DNA of 64,000 nt from Nostoc spongiaeforme FACHB-130 (GTDB lineage: Bacteria > Cyanobacteriota > Cyanobacteriia > Cyanobacteriales > Nostocaceae). A program made the position numbers and the translations under genes. This document shows positions 1-9,021 of the stretch, piece after piece (position 1 is the first letter of the stretch; every line of letters begins with the position of its first letter). The notes under the pieces were generated by a model. The model was not told where the DNA came from. It was given only the letters and a program-made list of their open reading frames with translations, and searched no databases. The DNA is taken from assembly GCF_014698475.1 (NCBI RefSeq), contig NZ_JACJTB010000012.1:1-64000 (forward strand), read 5' to 3'.

Positions 1-142
1 ACCTGCTCTGTAACGATACAACACTGCTTCTACAAACAATCGATTATCTTTAGCTGTGACTCCCACATAGCCCTCTCTCCCTGGCAACAGGTTTTTGATT
101 CTCTCCCACTGGTCATCACGCAAGAGCGTATCGGCGTGTCAT
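1..142 (-). pseudogene. IS5-family transposase, N-terminal fragment with frameshift
   Basis: Read on the minus strand, the fragment starts MTRRYAL and continues, one frame over, as [18 protein letters not shown] and then [19 protein letters not shown] up to the window edge. This is the characteristic N-terminus of IS5-group (DUF4096-type) transposases of cyanobacteria. One extra base near position 121 puts the ATG at 140-142 out of frame with the rest, and a TGA follows within ten codons, so the copy looks dead unless frameshifting is used. The rest of the element lies outside the window. The family call rests on the DDQWERI and [13 protein letters not shown]-like blocks. Confidence 0.7.
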
Positions 143-202
143 CCTTTTTCTGTTATTTATGTTTTCTTCAACAGTTTTGATTCCAGTTTATCTAATTGAT
201 GA

Positions 203-868
203 CACACCCTAGGTATTTTAAGAAAATTTGCAATCGAACAAAAAATCAGTTCGCTACAGTATTTTGAATTACTTGAAGGACTGGAAGCATACATAAATGT
301 ACAACCTACTTTACGCCAAAGTTTAGCAAATGACTATTTTGGTTTAGCGATCGCTGAAATAGATAACGCATTACGTCAAGAAGAAATCGAAGCACCTTTT
401 TTTCAAGATTTAAAACGTGCATTACTCTGTCTTAACTCAGATTCAGCAAATGAGCTTGTTGAGTATCGCCAGCAACGTCGTGCTGAGGCTACTAGGCTGA
501 ATGTACAAGTAGCTTCAGATGACAACATAGTATTAACAACTCAAAACTTGGCATCTATAAATCTTGCGTTAGTGGGTGGACACCAAGCAACTCGACGAGA
601 AGTCATCCGTGAATTGTGCGAAAACTACGGTTTAAAAAATTGTGTTGAGGTTGCCCCCTCAAGTGAAGCATATATAAGTCGCAGTAACGTACAGGCACAG
701 ATAAGCAATTGTAATTTAATTGCAATAATTACTGGATATATGGGTCATGATTTAAGTCAAATTGTCTCTGACTTAAAAAAAGATGGCACTTTAACAGGTG
801 ATGTCTTTTTTCTAGCTTGTCGGGGCAAAAGTGGTGTAGTTCGCGCAATTCTTAATAAGGTGCAATAA
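203..868 (+). pseudogene. DUF2325-like protein, 5'-truncated
   Basis: An open frame runs from just after a TGA at 200-202 to the TAA at 866-868. It has no ATG near its left end; the first usable in-frame start would be a TTG at 548. The first ~110 residues are helical and rich in Gln, Glu and Leu. The last ~100 residues show an alternating beta/alpha pattern with INLALVGGH near the start, LIAIITGYMGHDLS in the middle and FFLACRGKSGVVRAIL at the end. This matches the DUF2325 pattern (VVGGH, then VVITxxxSH, then RSxG) as I remember it. The left end lies close to the IS5 fragment, so insertion may have removed the N-terminus. The function of DUF2325 is unknown. Confidence 0.5.
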
Positions 869-942
869 TAAAATGGCTGATTACACACTTGGAAAAATCT
901 AATTTCATCACATCAATTTCTTTATGTTGTCCACACTTGAGA

Positions 943-1287
943 TTAATTGTTAGAACACCAATGTATTAAACCTTTTTGCAAAAAGAAGTGACTTCGACAA
1001 TCAACTGTACGCCAAACGGAAGGATGTAAACTAATTGTGCCGTCTAGACCTTCTGTTAAGTGCCACCTCGGTGAACCTTCTGGCATTAAACTCATATGTA
1101 ACGTTGCACCACAACCACAAGGACAGCACATTGCAGCGTACCAAAGATACTCACCTTCACCAGCAATGTAAACACATTTGGAATGCAGTTGTTCGGGTAA
1201 ATCCATTACCCATACAGTTCTTAGTGGCAATGGTTTTCTCAACAGCCATAGCTTTAGTACTCGACAGGCATAATAAAACCACTTCAT
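943..1287 (-). CDS. DUF6527 family protein (ubiquitin-like operon partner)
   Basis: About 114 residues. The core has a Cys cluster in AAMCCPCGCGATLHMSL followed by PRWHLTEGLDGTISLHPSVW and RSHFFLQKGLIHWC, typical of the small DUF6527 family with a predicted metal-binding Cys knuckle. I chose the ATG at 1287 because it overlaps the TGA of the upstream E1-like gene in an ATGA arrangement, the usual sign of translational coupling; a TTG two codons earlier is possible. DUF6527 genes are commonly found beside ThiF/E1 genes in bacterial ubiquitin-like conjugation operons. The gene looks intact, but its partner is cut, so it may no longer be functional. Confidence 0.65.
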   Translation of the reverse strand: MKWFYYACRVLKLWLLRKPLPLRTVWVMDLPEQLHSKCVYIAGEGEYLWYAAMCCPCGCGATLHMSLMPEGSPRWHLTEGLDGTISLHPSVWRTVDCRSHFFLQKGLIHWCSNN

Positions 1288-1577
1288 ATACAAATCGCCT
1301 CTGTGTCACTTAACTCAGGATTATCTAATAGAGGAATCACATCACCCCGGCCTATATGCTTCACTAAAGTTGGACAAAGAGTTGTCATTGGCTCAGTGTA
1401 TAGTTGCATTTGACTAAAACTGAACATCAAGGAATCATACTGTGAATTAGGTTCTTCTCGGTAAGGACGCAGTCTTACTAAGAATTCCAGCACGGCAAAC
1501 GATGCAATGTTCATATTGACGCTAATAACAGCAGGTCGTTCATCTGGTGGTAATCCAGCAATATATTTGTCACGATG
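1284..1577 (-). pseudogene. ThiF/E1-like adenylyltransferase, C-terminal fragment
   Basis: On the minus strand the frame begins abruptly at 1577 after a stop codon and reads HRDKYIAGLPPDERPAVISV, then NMNIASFAVLEFLVRLRPYR, ending with IGRGDVIPLLDNPELS. This matches the C-terminal part of ThiF-family E1-like enzymes from bacterial Ub-like operons (VNM-ASLAV-EFLARLHPYR followed by a C-terminal tail). The catalytic and ATP-binding parts are missing. The break lies about 12 bases from the start of an IS1634-type transposase fragment, so an insertion or deletion most likely truncated it. The stop overlaps the start of the DUF6527 gene by four bases. Confidence 0.6.
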
Positions 1578-1588
1578 CTATTGCCTAA

Positions 1589-1945
1589 ACTCACAAAACT
1601 TTTGGCTGGAGAGCTTTTGCCAGCAATGCTCCCAAGAGTATGTTATCTCTTGAACACGCTGTACTGATTTATCGAGACGAATGGATTGCTGAACGTGGTT
1701 TTCATCGTCTCAAGGGTGCGTCACTTTCGATTGCCCCAATGTTTGTGCAACGTGATGACCAAGTTACAGGTCTGATTAATTTACTGAGTCTAGCCCTACG
1801 TTTGCTGACAATCATCGAGTTTGTTGTTAGACGACAACTGACTGTAATTGAGGTCAACTCTCTTGCTGGAATGTATCCAAAACATCCAAAAAAACGCACT
1901 GCTCAACCTACTTTGGAAGGTGAAAAACGGCGAAAATCAAGGTAA
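1589..1945 (+). pseudogene. IS1634-type transposase, C-terminal remnant
   Basis: The frame is open from 1589, just after a TAA, to the TAA at 1943-1945. It contains KTFGWRAFASNAPKS, AVLIYRDEWIAERGFHRLKG and DDQVTGLINLLSLALRLLTI. These match the C-terminal third of IS1634-group transposases: the YR..Y/W..ERGF block carries the last catalytic Glu of the DDE triad. The N-terminal DDE residues and both element ends are missing. The left edge abuts the E1 fragment. The region is a decayed insertion, not an active element. Confidence 0.65.
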
Positions 1946-2288
1946 GAATTTGAGATACCTTCAAAAAGCACAGATATCTAAAAACAGCAGATTCAGCATA
2001 GTGCAAAAAGTATTCTCACCAAAATGCTTGACTATACAATAACTATGCAACGCTGGCCAAAGCAATAAAAAAGCGATCGCTGTTCATATCAGTTATCGCC
2101 AAACTACAAAAAATATCTTTTGTGCATAATTTTACCAGCAATGGCAGAAATACGGCTCAGGAAGTTCTACAGGATTTAAGACTAGTATCGAAAAATGAAT
2201 GGGCCATTAACCTCACTTAGAAATAATGCAGAATCCCTGAGGAATAATTAGCAAATAATTTTCTTGATACTGCCTAAATCTTAAATAG
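1946..2288. other. Gene-poor stretch, probably degenerate
   Basis: No intact gene is seen. Short open stretches in two different frames, MLDYTITMQRWPKQ near 2023-2067 and FVHNFTSNGRNTAQEVLQDL ending at a TAG near 2220, could be pieces of one frameshifted small gene, but I do not recognise it. One HIP1 site (GCGATCGC) lies near 2080. Confidence 0.3.
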
Positions 2289-2498
2289 ATGTTGACATTA
2301 AGAGCTGATTTGCGATCGCTATTAGCTCAGATGAGCAACAGCATTATTATTGTTGGGGATTCTGCTAATGATAGAACTGCTGCATGGATAAAAGCAGCAG
2401 GTATTGCTCTCGATAAGGAGCATTGCAAGAAAGTCGCTTGTGCTGAAGATATTGATAGAGAAAGCTATGAGAATAGTTTTGGGAAACAACTGGGGTAA
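2289..2498 (+). CDS. Small ORF with HAD-like motif, possible gene fragment
   Basis: 69 residues from an ATG. The segment IIIVGDSANDRTAAWIKAAG resembles the C-terminal VGDSxxDxxxAxxAG motif of HAD-superfamily phosphatases. The N-terminal catalytic DxD motif of HAD enzymes is absent, so if it is related it is only a fragment. No good ribosome binding site is visible. It lies in the decayed left end of the window. It could also be a chance ORF. Confidence 0.25.
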   Translation: MLTLRADLRSLLAQMSNSIIIVGDSANDRTAAWIKAAGIALDKEHCKKVACAEDIDRESYENSFGKQLG

Positions 2499-2699
2499 AA
2501 ATGTAGAGAATTGATCATGGATGAATTTTGTCATTATTTAATTGATTTAAACCAGATAATTGCTGTTATTTTACTAAAGTGATTTGTTAAAAGTAGGCAT
2601 CTTAAATCAACTAATCAAACCTCCACGACTCCAAAACATAGCAATACTGGTAAAGTTGCAAAAGAACAAGCATCTAGTATCAGCCAGGAGGAAAGTATT

Positions 2700-3707
2700 G
2701 TGAAAGCCGTCTTAATGACCGCAGCCGGTAGTCCCGAAGTACTGCAATTACAGGAAGTCCCAACCCCTAGTATTCCTTTGGATAATACTCAACTTTTAGT
2801 CCGTTTGGTAGCGGCTGGTGTTAACCCAATTGATACGAAACTGCGTAAACGTGGCACTTTTTACCCTGATCAAATGCCGGCAATTTTAGGATGTGATGGT
2901 GCAGGTGTTGTGGAAGCAGTGGGTGCTGGTGTACAAAAATTTCGTCCAGGGGATGCAGTGTATTTTTGCTATGGTGGTTTGGGTGGACACCAAGGTAATT
3001 ATGCAGAATATACAGTTGTGGATGAGCGATTTGTAGCACGTAAACCGGCTTCTGTGTCTTTTGCAGAAGCAGCCGCAGCACCGTTAGTACTAATTACGGC
3101 TTGGGAAGCTTTATACGAACGGGGAAGATTGGAACCAGGGGAACGGGTGCTAATTCATGCTGGTGCTGGCGGTGTGGGACACGTAGCGATTCAACTGGCG
3201 AAACTCAAGGGTGCTGCTGTCGCTACAACGGTGAGTACTCAGGAAAAAGCGGATTTTGTGCAGCAACTTGGTGCAGATTACCCGATATTTTACAAACAAA
3301 CAGATTTTGTTCAAGCTACTTTAGATTGGACTAGTGGTGGAGGTGTAGACTTAGCTTTTGATACCGTTGGTGGTGAAACTTTTCACAAAACCTTTCCGGC
3401 GGTGCGGGTGTATGGTGATATTGTGACGATTCTGGAACCTGATGCGAATACGGTGTGGAAAACGGCGCGGAATCGCAATCTCCGCATAGGGTTGGAATTG
3501 ATGCTAACACCAATGTTGTTGGGACTGGATGAAAGTTTGCAGCATCATGGGGAAATTTTGTCACAATGCGCGAGTTGGATGGAACAAGGGAAGCTGAAAA
3601 TCCAGGTTAATCATCAGTTTCAGTTAAAAGATGCAGCAAAAGCCCATGAATTAATTGAAACAGGTGCGATCGCGGGTAAAATTGTCCTGCTGATTAGTGA
3701 TGAATGA
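2700..3707 (+). CDS. Zinc-independent MDR oxidoreductase, quinone reductase-like
   Basis: 335 residues. Starts at a GTG 9 bases after a strong AGGAGGAAA. It belongs to the medium-chain dehydrogenase/reductase superfamily, quinone oxidoreductase (QOR) branch. The N-terminal GroES-like domain carries VAAGVNPIDTKLRKRG and ILGCDGAGVVEAVGAG (residues ~35-85). The Rossmann domain has the nucleotide-binding HAGAGGVGHVAIQLAKLKGA (~150-170), and the AxxGVG pattern favours NADPH. The structural and catalytic zinc ligands of alcohol dehydrogenases are not seen. The likely reaction is NADPH-dependent reduction of quinones or unsaturated carbonyls; the substrate is unknown. It appears monocistronic, although the next gene starts only a few bases downstream. 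Confidence 0.8.
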   Translation: MKAVLMTAAGSPEVLQLQEVPTPSIPLDNTQLLVRLVAAGVNPIDTKLRKRGTFYPDQMPAILGCDGAGVVEAVGAGVQKFRPGDAVYFCYGGLGGHQGNYAEYTVVDERFVARKPASVSFAEAAAAPLVLITAWEALYERGRLEPGERVLIHAGAGGVGHVAIQLAKLKGAAVATTVSTQEKADFVQQLGADYPIFYKQTDFVQATLDWTSGGGVDLAFDTVGGETFHKTFPAVRVYGDIVTILEPDANTVWKTARNRNLRIGLELMLTPMLLGLDESLQHHGEILSQCASWMEQGKLKIQVNHQFQLKDAAKAHELIETGAIAGKIVLLISDE

Positions 3708-3714
3708 TTGACAT

Positions 3715-5943
3715 TTGAGTAATTTATTTCTTCCAGTCCAAAATACGCTGAGAAAAGCGCAGAGGTTCGCTCAGAATCTGATGTTTGTGTGCCTCTGCGG
3801 TTTATTTTTGAGTTTTTCGCTACCTGCGTCTGCTGTCGCCGCACCAACGCAACTAGAACGCACACCCCTAACACTGGAAATCTTACAAGAAAGAATAGGT
3901 AAACCAATACTCCGCGAAGGTAATTTAACTGTTGATTTGCGGCAGATGGTGATTGATTTGCGTCCAGAAAATAGCAGTTTTCGGGATGCTTTTTATCAGT
4001 TGTTACGGAAAGAATTGCAAAAGGCTGGTGCGAAACCCTTGGGTTTAGATTTGAGTTATTCTGTGATTCAAGGTGATTTTATCGGCAGTGATTTGGGTTT
4101 ACGTACACCTTTATATGCTCAGGCGATCGCACCAATTTTTACCGCTACCGAACAAGCACAATTAGAAAGTTTACGTCTGGTTTGTCTACAGTCACTAGCC
4201 ATTGCTTTACCTAATTCTAAAGATTGTCGCTCACTTTTAGCAACTGATTCAAATACTTCTGGCGAAATTAATGTTTTTCGTGGCACTTTAACGCTGGTAA
4301 ATACTCGCTTTAATGGACAAGTTAATTTTCTGAATACTTTCTTTCTTCAAGCTGTAGATGCTCAAAATGCCACATTCTTACAATCAGCTAACTGGAGTGA
4401 AACTAGATTTAGTCGTCTGGTTAGCTTTATGAATGCAACTTTCCGCCAAGGAACTAATTTTCAAGGTGGGATTTTTTTTGATAACGTTAATTTTAAACAA
4501 GCTCAATTTCAAGAATTAGCTGATTTTCGTAGTAGTTTTTTTGTTCAATCTGCTAACTTTAATCAAGCTTTGTTTAAGCAGTTAGCTAAATTTAATAAAG
4601 TACAATGGCAAGGTAATATTAATTTTGCTGATGTTCGCTTTGCTGGTCAAGCCCAATTTACCAAAGCCAATTTTAATCAGTTTCTGTTATTAACCGAGGT
4701 AACTTTTGAACAAGCTGTGAGTTTTCGGGAAGCTCAATTTAATCAGCCTGTGAATTTACGTGGTGCTAGTATTCTCAATTTAGCAGATTTTAGTGATGCA
4801 ATTTTTGCGAAAACTGCTTTTTTAAATGTGCCAGGATTGAGTTTTAATTCTAACCAAGCCAAAATCTTAGGAAATCTTGGTCAAATTGGTAAGAGGTTTT
4901 GTGTACCAAGCTTACAAGGTAACCAAAATGTTTTGCGGAATTTAAGCCAGAATTTTCGCCAACAACAACAAATTGCTGATGCTAATCAATTGGAATATAT
5001 CAAACAGCAACTTAGATTAATTGAGTTAAGTCAACGGTTGCTGAGAACAAATATTAATAGTGCTTCTAGCACGCGGTTGATCAATTCGGGTTTTTCCGCA
5101 ACCCAAGCAGAAGAAATAATCAACCGTCGTCAGTTCAGAATATTTCAAAATAGTGCTGAGTTATTAACTTTAGCAGATATTAATTTAGAAACATATCATG
5201 AATTGAGCGATCGCCTGAGTTTTGGTGAACCTCTAGCTTTAGGTGGATGGATATTACAAGCTTGGAGTTGGTTAGCTTTAAGTTTACTGCTATTACTAAG
5301 TGGTTATGGCACAAGTTTTTGGTTAGCTTTTGGTGTAGGTGGTGTAGCGATCGCTTACTTTGGGTTACTCTTTTGGTTAGTAGACCGTTGTCGTCGTCTT
5401 CATCCTGTAGCAATAGTTCCCACCTACTACGAAACTGTTTCGATATTGTTAGGTTTTAGTTGTATAGAATTTTTCAGTTTATTAGCTATATTCCGCAATG
5501 CCGAACAGCCTTGGCTCACATTGGGATGTTTATTATTGATTATTATTCCAGTGCCAATCACTTTAATAATTCGATTATATCAACAAGGACGCTATCATGA
5601 TTTAATGGATGTTTCTTACTTCACTGAAGATGGAACATTCCGCCAATTAAGATTATTAATTGGACGTTTACCAGTGATTCCCCGCAATCAAACATTTCGG
5701 GAAAGATATATGCCATTATTGAGCGATCGCCGTTGGAATTGGTTGAATTATTATGACTTTAGCCTAAATAATTTAGTGCGATTAGGATTTAATGATATTC
5801 GGTTGCGTGACCAACATTTACCAGGAATTATTGCTACTCTTGCTTGGTATCAATGGAGCTTGGGTGTACTTTATATTACCCTCATTTTGTGGACACTTTC
5901 ACGGACAATTCCTGGCTTAAATTTACTGATTTATCTGAAATAA
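3715..5943 (+). CDS. Pentapeptide-repeat membrane protein
   Basis: 742 residues from a TTG at 3715. The ATG at 3781 is an attractive alternative because MFVCLCGLFLSFSLPASAVA then becomes an ordinary signal peptide. Residues ~160-380 hold degenerate pentapeptide repeats with recurring A-N/D-F and A-x-F patterns (for example ANFNQALFKQLAKFNKVQW), predicted to form a quadrilateral beta helix. A helical region with TINRRQF-like text follows. The C-terminus has about four hydrophobic segments (~510-530, 540-560, 575-590, 600-625) and one more at the end (~720-738). The likely location is the periplasm plus membrane. No enzymatic motif is seen. Function is unknown. Confidence 0.7.
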   Translation: MSNLFLPVQNTLRKAQRFAQNLMFVCLCGLFLSFSLPASAVAAPTQLERTPLTLEILQERIGKPILREGNLTVDLRQMVIDLRPENSSFRDAFYQLLRKELQKAGAKPLGLDLSYSVIQGDFIGSDLGLRTPLYAQAIAPIFTATEQAQLESLRLVCLQSLAIALPNSKDCRSLLATDSNTSGEINVFRGTLTLVNTRFNGQVNFLNTFFLQAVDAQNATFLQSANWSETRFSRLVSFMNATFRQGTNFQGGIFFDNVNFKQAQFQELADFRSSFFVQSANFNQALFKQLAKFNKVQWQGNINFADVRFAGQAQFTKANFNQFLLLTEVTFEQAVSFREAQFNQPVNLRGASILNLADFSDAIFAKTAFLNVPGLSFNSNQAKILGNLGQIGKRFCVPSLQGNQNVLRNLSQNFRQQQQIADANQLEYIKQQLRLIELSQRLLRTNINSASSTRLINSGFSATQAEEIINRRQFRIFQNSAELLTLADINLETYHELSDRLSFGEPLALGGWILQAWSWLALSLLLLLSGYGTSFWLAFGVGGVAIAYFGLLFWLVDRCRRLHPVAIVPTYYETVSILLGFSCIEFFSLLAIFRNAEQPWLTLGCLLLIIIPVPITLIIRLYQQGRYHDLMDVSYFTEDGTFRQLRLLIGRLPVIPRNQTFRERYMPLLSDRRWNWLNYYDFSLNNLVRLGFNDIRLRDQHLPGIIATLAWYQWSLGVLYITLILWTLSRTIPGLNLLIYLK

Positions 5944-5978
5944 AGGATCAATATATCATCTCAGCAACGGAGTTTTTT

Positions 5979-6845
5979 GTGGCTATTTTAAGAACCTTGG
6001 AACCTGGTGATGAAGCATTTCTAGAAAACTTTTTGTTGCAACACGCCGATACTTCGATGTTTTTGCGCTCAAATTGGCGTGAAGCAGGGTTACTCGACCA
6101 AGGTGCAAGGTTTCAGGGAACATATATAGCTGCGATCGCTAATGAAACTATAGTTGCAGTCGCCGCACATTATTGGAATGGGATGCTCATAGTCCAAGCG
6201 CCAGTGCATCTGGTCGAAGTGGTACAAGCAGTAGTTAACCAGTCCCATCGCCCGATTTTGGGAATTGCAGGCCCAGCAGTGCAAGTTGCAGCCACGAAGC
6301 AAGTCTTAGGACTAGTTGAACGACCAACTCAACTTGATGAAAGCGAAATATTGTTGTCTTTGGCATTGCAAGATTTACAAGTACCTCCAGCTTTAGCATC
6401 AAGAGAAGTTGAATGTCGATTGCCTTACCCAGAAGAATTTGATTTACTTAGCCATTGGTGTGCTGACTATAATATAGAAGCCTTGGGACATCTCTACACC
6501 CCTGATTTAGTCGTGAATTGTCGCCGTGAGTTAGAAGCACGCCAAGCCAGGGCGAGACATTGGATTTTAGTCGCCCAAGATACTCCCATAGCTTATACAA
6601 CTTTTAATGCTTGGCTACCTGATATTGTGCAGATTGGCGGTGTATGGACACCACCAGCCTTGAGGGGTAGAGGTTATGCCAAATGTGTAGTAGCTGGCTC
6701 ATTATTAGAAGCGCGATCGCACGGAGTTGAACGTGCTATCTTATTTACCAATCGAGAAAATTATCCAGCCCTAGCAGCATACCAAGCGATCGGTTTTCGT
6801 CCCACTGGTGAAGAATTTGGTTTGGTGATGTTTCAGTCAACATAA
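5979..6845 (+). CDS. GNAT family N-acetyltransferase
   Basis: 288 residues from a GTG at 5979, chosen because GGAG lies 8 bases upstream and the N-terminus then begins at the conserved AILRTLEPGDEAFLENFLL. An open frame reaches back to 5844 but would overlap the upstream gene. The C-terminal GNAT domain shows GGVWTPPALRGRGYAKCVV, the acetyl-CoA pyrophosphate loop (RGRGYA), and ERAILFTNRENYPALAAYQ followed by IGF, the usual beta5-alpha4 region. The N-terminal half is a second, degenerate GNAT-like or cap domain. The substrate is unknown. It starts 35 bases after the pentapeptide gene and may share its transcript. Confidence 0.75.
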   Translation: MAILRTLEPGDEAFLENFLLQHADTSMFLRSNWREAGLLDQGARFQGTYIAAIANETIVAVAAHYWNGMLIVQAPVHLVEVVQAVVNQSHRPILGIAGPAVQVAATKQVLGLVERPTQLDESEILLSLALQDLQVPPALASREVECRLPYPEEFDLLSHWCADYNIEALGHLYTPDLVVNCRRELEARQARARHWILVAQDTPIAYTTFNAWLPDIVQIGGVWTPPALRGRGYAKCVVAGSLLEARSHGVERAILFTNRENYPALAAYQAIGFRPTGEEFGLVMFQST

Positions 6846-7112
6846 ACATGACTATAGGAATCCGATTTGATTTCCGAATCTAGTTGTGTAGGCAGGGAGT
6901 AGGGAATGGGGAGTAGGGAGTAGGAAAAAAGCCTGACCTGGGTGTACTGATTTTTTTCATAAATCAAATATGAGTCCTATAGTTGTCGGTGTTAAATTTT
7001 CTAGTTCCAGAATTAAATACAATAGAAATTGTCGCAATTGAAACCATAATTGCCACCAGCCGCAGACAGCAATTCCCAATCCAAAATCTAAAATCCCAAA
7101 TTCAAAATTCTT
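6846..7112. other. Intergenic spacer with short tandem repeat
   Basis: Holds a GGGAGTAGG-type repeat (copies around 6895-6928), one of the short sequences scattered through Nostocales genomes. No gene or clear terminator is seen. The start of the ABC gene follows directly after a run of AAAATCCCAAATTC-type repeats. Confidence 0.4.
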
Positions 7113-8894
7113 ATGAGAGGTACAAGCCCAATTGTTGCATCTGAGCAACTGGCAACTCAGCAACTCTCAACCGTCAGGCGATTTTTACAATACCTGCGGC
7201 CATATCGCAAAGAAATTCCCATTGCCTTGACATTAGTACTAATTGGTGCATCAACTCAGGCGATCGCACCTTTTTTACTTGGTTGGTCAGTTGACCATCT
7301 AATTGCCCAAGGTAATTTACCCGGTTTGTTGCTGCTGTTAGGACTATTAGCAATCATCTACGTACTTGGTATTTCGGCAACCCGTGGTCAAATTGTGCGT
7401 GTCGGCTGGATTATGCAGCGATTATTGGCACAACTGCGCCAAGATATCTTTCTAAAAATTCAGAGTTTGCCACTCAGCTTTTTTGACCGCAGTGAAGCAG
7501 GCGATTTGATGAGTCGCTTATTAAATGATGTCAATACCGTCAATCAAGCATTCGGACAAACTGTCGCCCAAATGTTGGGTAACGTTTTTAGTTTGATTGG
7601 GATTGTAATTGCGATGTTGGCGATTAATGTACAACTCGGTTTGTTGAGTAACCTAGTTGTGCCACTGATGATTTTTACTACTAGCTTATTTGCTCGTTGG
7701 GCAAGAGCTAGATTTCGCGTCACCCGGCAAACCATTGGCGACCTCTCAGCCAAATTAGAAGAAGATATTAGTAGTGTGCGCGAAGCCCAAGCATTTAACC
7801 GCGTACACATCAACATTCAAGAATTCGACCTGCTCAACGCAGCTAACCGGGATGCCAATGTCGAGGCGGTGGCCATTACTGCGGCGTTTTTACCCTCAAT
7901 TGATTTTCTCAACACCCTCGCCACCGCAGGCGTACTCGCTTATGGTGGTTATCTTGCTGTTACTGGAGCCGCAACCGTTGGTGTAGTTACATCCTTTTTA
8001 CTCTACGTCCAACAATTTTTTCGCCCGATTCAAATTCTCAGCCAGTTTTATACCCAAGCACAATCAGCCTTTGCTGGATTAGAGCGAATTTTCCTGCTGT
8101 TAGATGAACCAGCCCAACTCCGAGATGCACCGGATGCAAAAGAAATGCCAGCAATTCAAGGTGAGGTGAGATTTGAGAATGTCACCTTTGGCTATAATCT
8201 AGAACAACTGGTTCTCAAAGGCGTGAATTTACACGCCAGTCCTGGACAAATGATTGCACTGGTGGGGCCGACAGGTTCAGGTAAAACGACAATCATTAAC
8301 CTAATATTGCGTTTTTATGATGTCTCTGGCGGGGCAGTCAAAATAGATGACATTGATGTGCGGAGTGTCACCCAAGCAAGTTTGCGCCGTCAGATTGGGA
8401 TTGTTTTGCAAGATAATATTTTGTTCAGTGGCACTGTCGCCGAAAATATTGCCTTTGGCGCTCCTTACGCCAGCCAAGCCGAAATTGAAAGTGCGGCTCA
8501 ATTGGCAAATGTGCATGAATTTATTACTTCCCTACCACAAGGTTATGCAACCCAACTAGGTGAACGAGGTGCGCCCCTCAGTCAAGGACAGCGACAACTC
8601 ATTAGTATTGCCCGTGCGGTGTTGATTAATCCCCGGATTTTGATTTTAGATGAAGCAACTAGTAGTATTGATACTCGTACAGAAGCATTAGTGCAGAGTG
8701 CGATCGCGCGTTTGTTACAAGGTCGTACCAGCTTTGTCATTGCTCACCGCCTCAGCACCGTCACCCAAGCAGATCAAGTCTTAGTCATTCAACAAGGACA
8801 AATAGTCGAACAAGGCACTCATACACAACTCATAGAGCAACAAGGAGTCTATGCAAATCTTTATAGTCTTCAACTAGGGGCAAATAATTCATAG
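7113..8894 (+). CDS. ABC exporter half-transporter (permease-ATPase fusion)
   Basis: 593 residues. The N-terminal half is an ABC type-I exporter membrane domain with about six transmembrane helices and the coupling-helix region SRLLNDVNTVNQAFGQ. The C-terminal ATPase has Walker A GPTGSGKT near residue 385, the Q-loop in IGIVLQDN, signature LSQGQRQLISIARA near 488, Walker B ILILDEATSSID near 508 and the H-loop IAHRLST. It probably acts as a dimer exporting lipids, peptides or drugs across the inner membrane; the substrate cannot be told. Close relatives are annotated as MsbA- or MdlB-like multidrug transporters. Confidence 0.85.
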   Translation: MRGTSPIVASEQLATQQLSTVRRFLQYLRPYRKEIPIALTLVLIGASTQAIAPFLLGWSVDHLIAQGNLPGLLLLLGLLAIIYVLGISATRGQIVRVGWIMQRLLAQLRQDIFLKIQSLPLSFFDRSEAGDLMSRLLNDVNTVNQAFGQTVAQMLGNVFSLIGIVIAMLAINVQLGLLSNLVVPLMIFTTSLFARWARARFRVTRQTIGDLSAKLEEDISSVREAQAFNRVHINIQEFDLLNAANRDANVEAVAITAAFLPSIDFLNTLATAGVLAYGGYLAVTGAATVGVVTSFLLYVQQFFRPIQILSQFYTQAQSAFAGLERIFLLLDEPAQLRDAPDAKEMPAIQGEVRFENVTFGYNLEQLVLKGVNLHASPGQMIALVGPTGSGKTTIINLILRFYDVSGGAVKIDDIDVRSVTQASLRRQIGIVLQDNILFSGTVAENIAFGAPYASQAEIESAAQLANVHEFITSLPQGYATQLGERGAPLSQGQRQLISIARAVLINPRILILDEATSSIDTRTEALVQSAIARLLQGRTSFVIAHRLSTVTQADQVLVIQQGQIVEQGTHTQLIEQQGVYANLYSLQLGANNS

Positions 8895-9021
8895 GCATCA
8901 TCTCATGGTATATAGGGGTAGTCAGATATGTTAGGACAGTTTGAAAGCTTGAATGCAAGGGATAGTAAGACTCTCCCTCCTGCCTTCTGCTATATCTGGA
9001 AGTTGTTGCTCAAATTTAATT

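Noticed and set aside
1035-1313. 92-residue plus-strand ORF opposite the DUF6527 gene
   Set aside because: Antisense shadow of a gene with clear family motifs.
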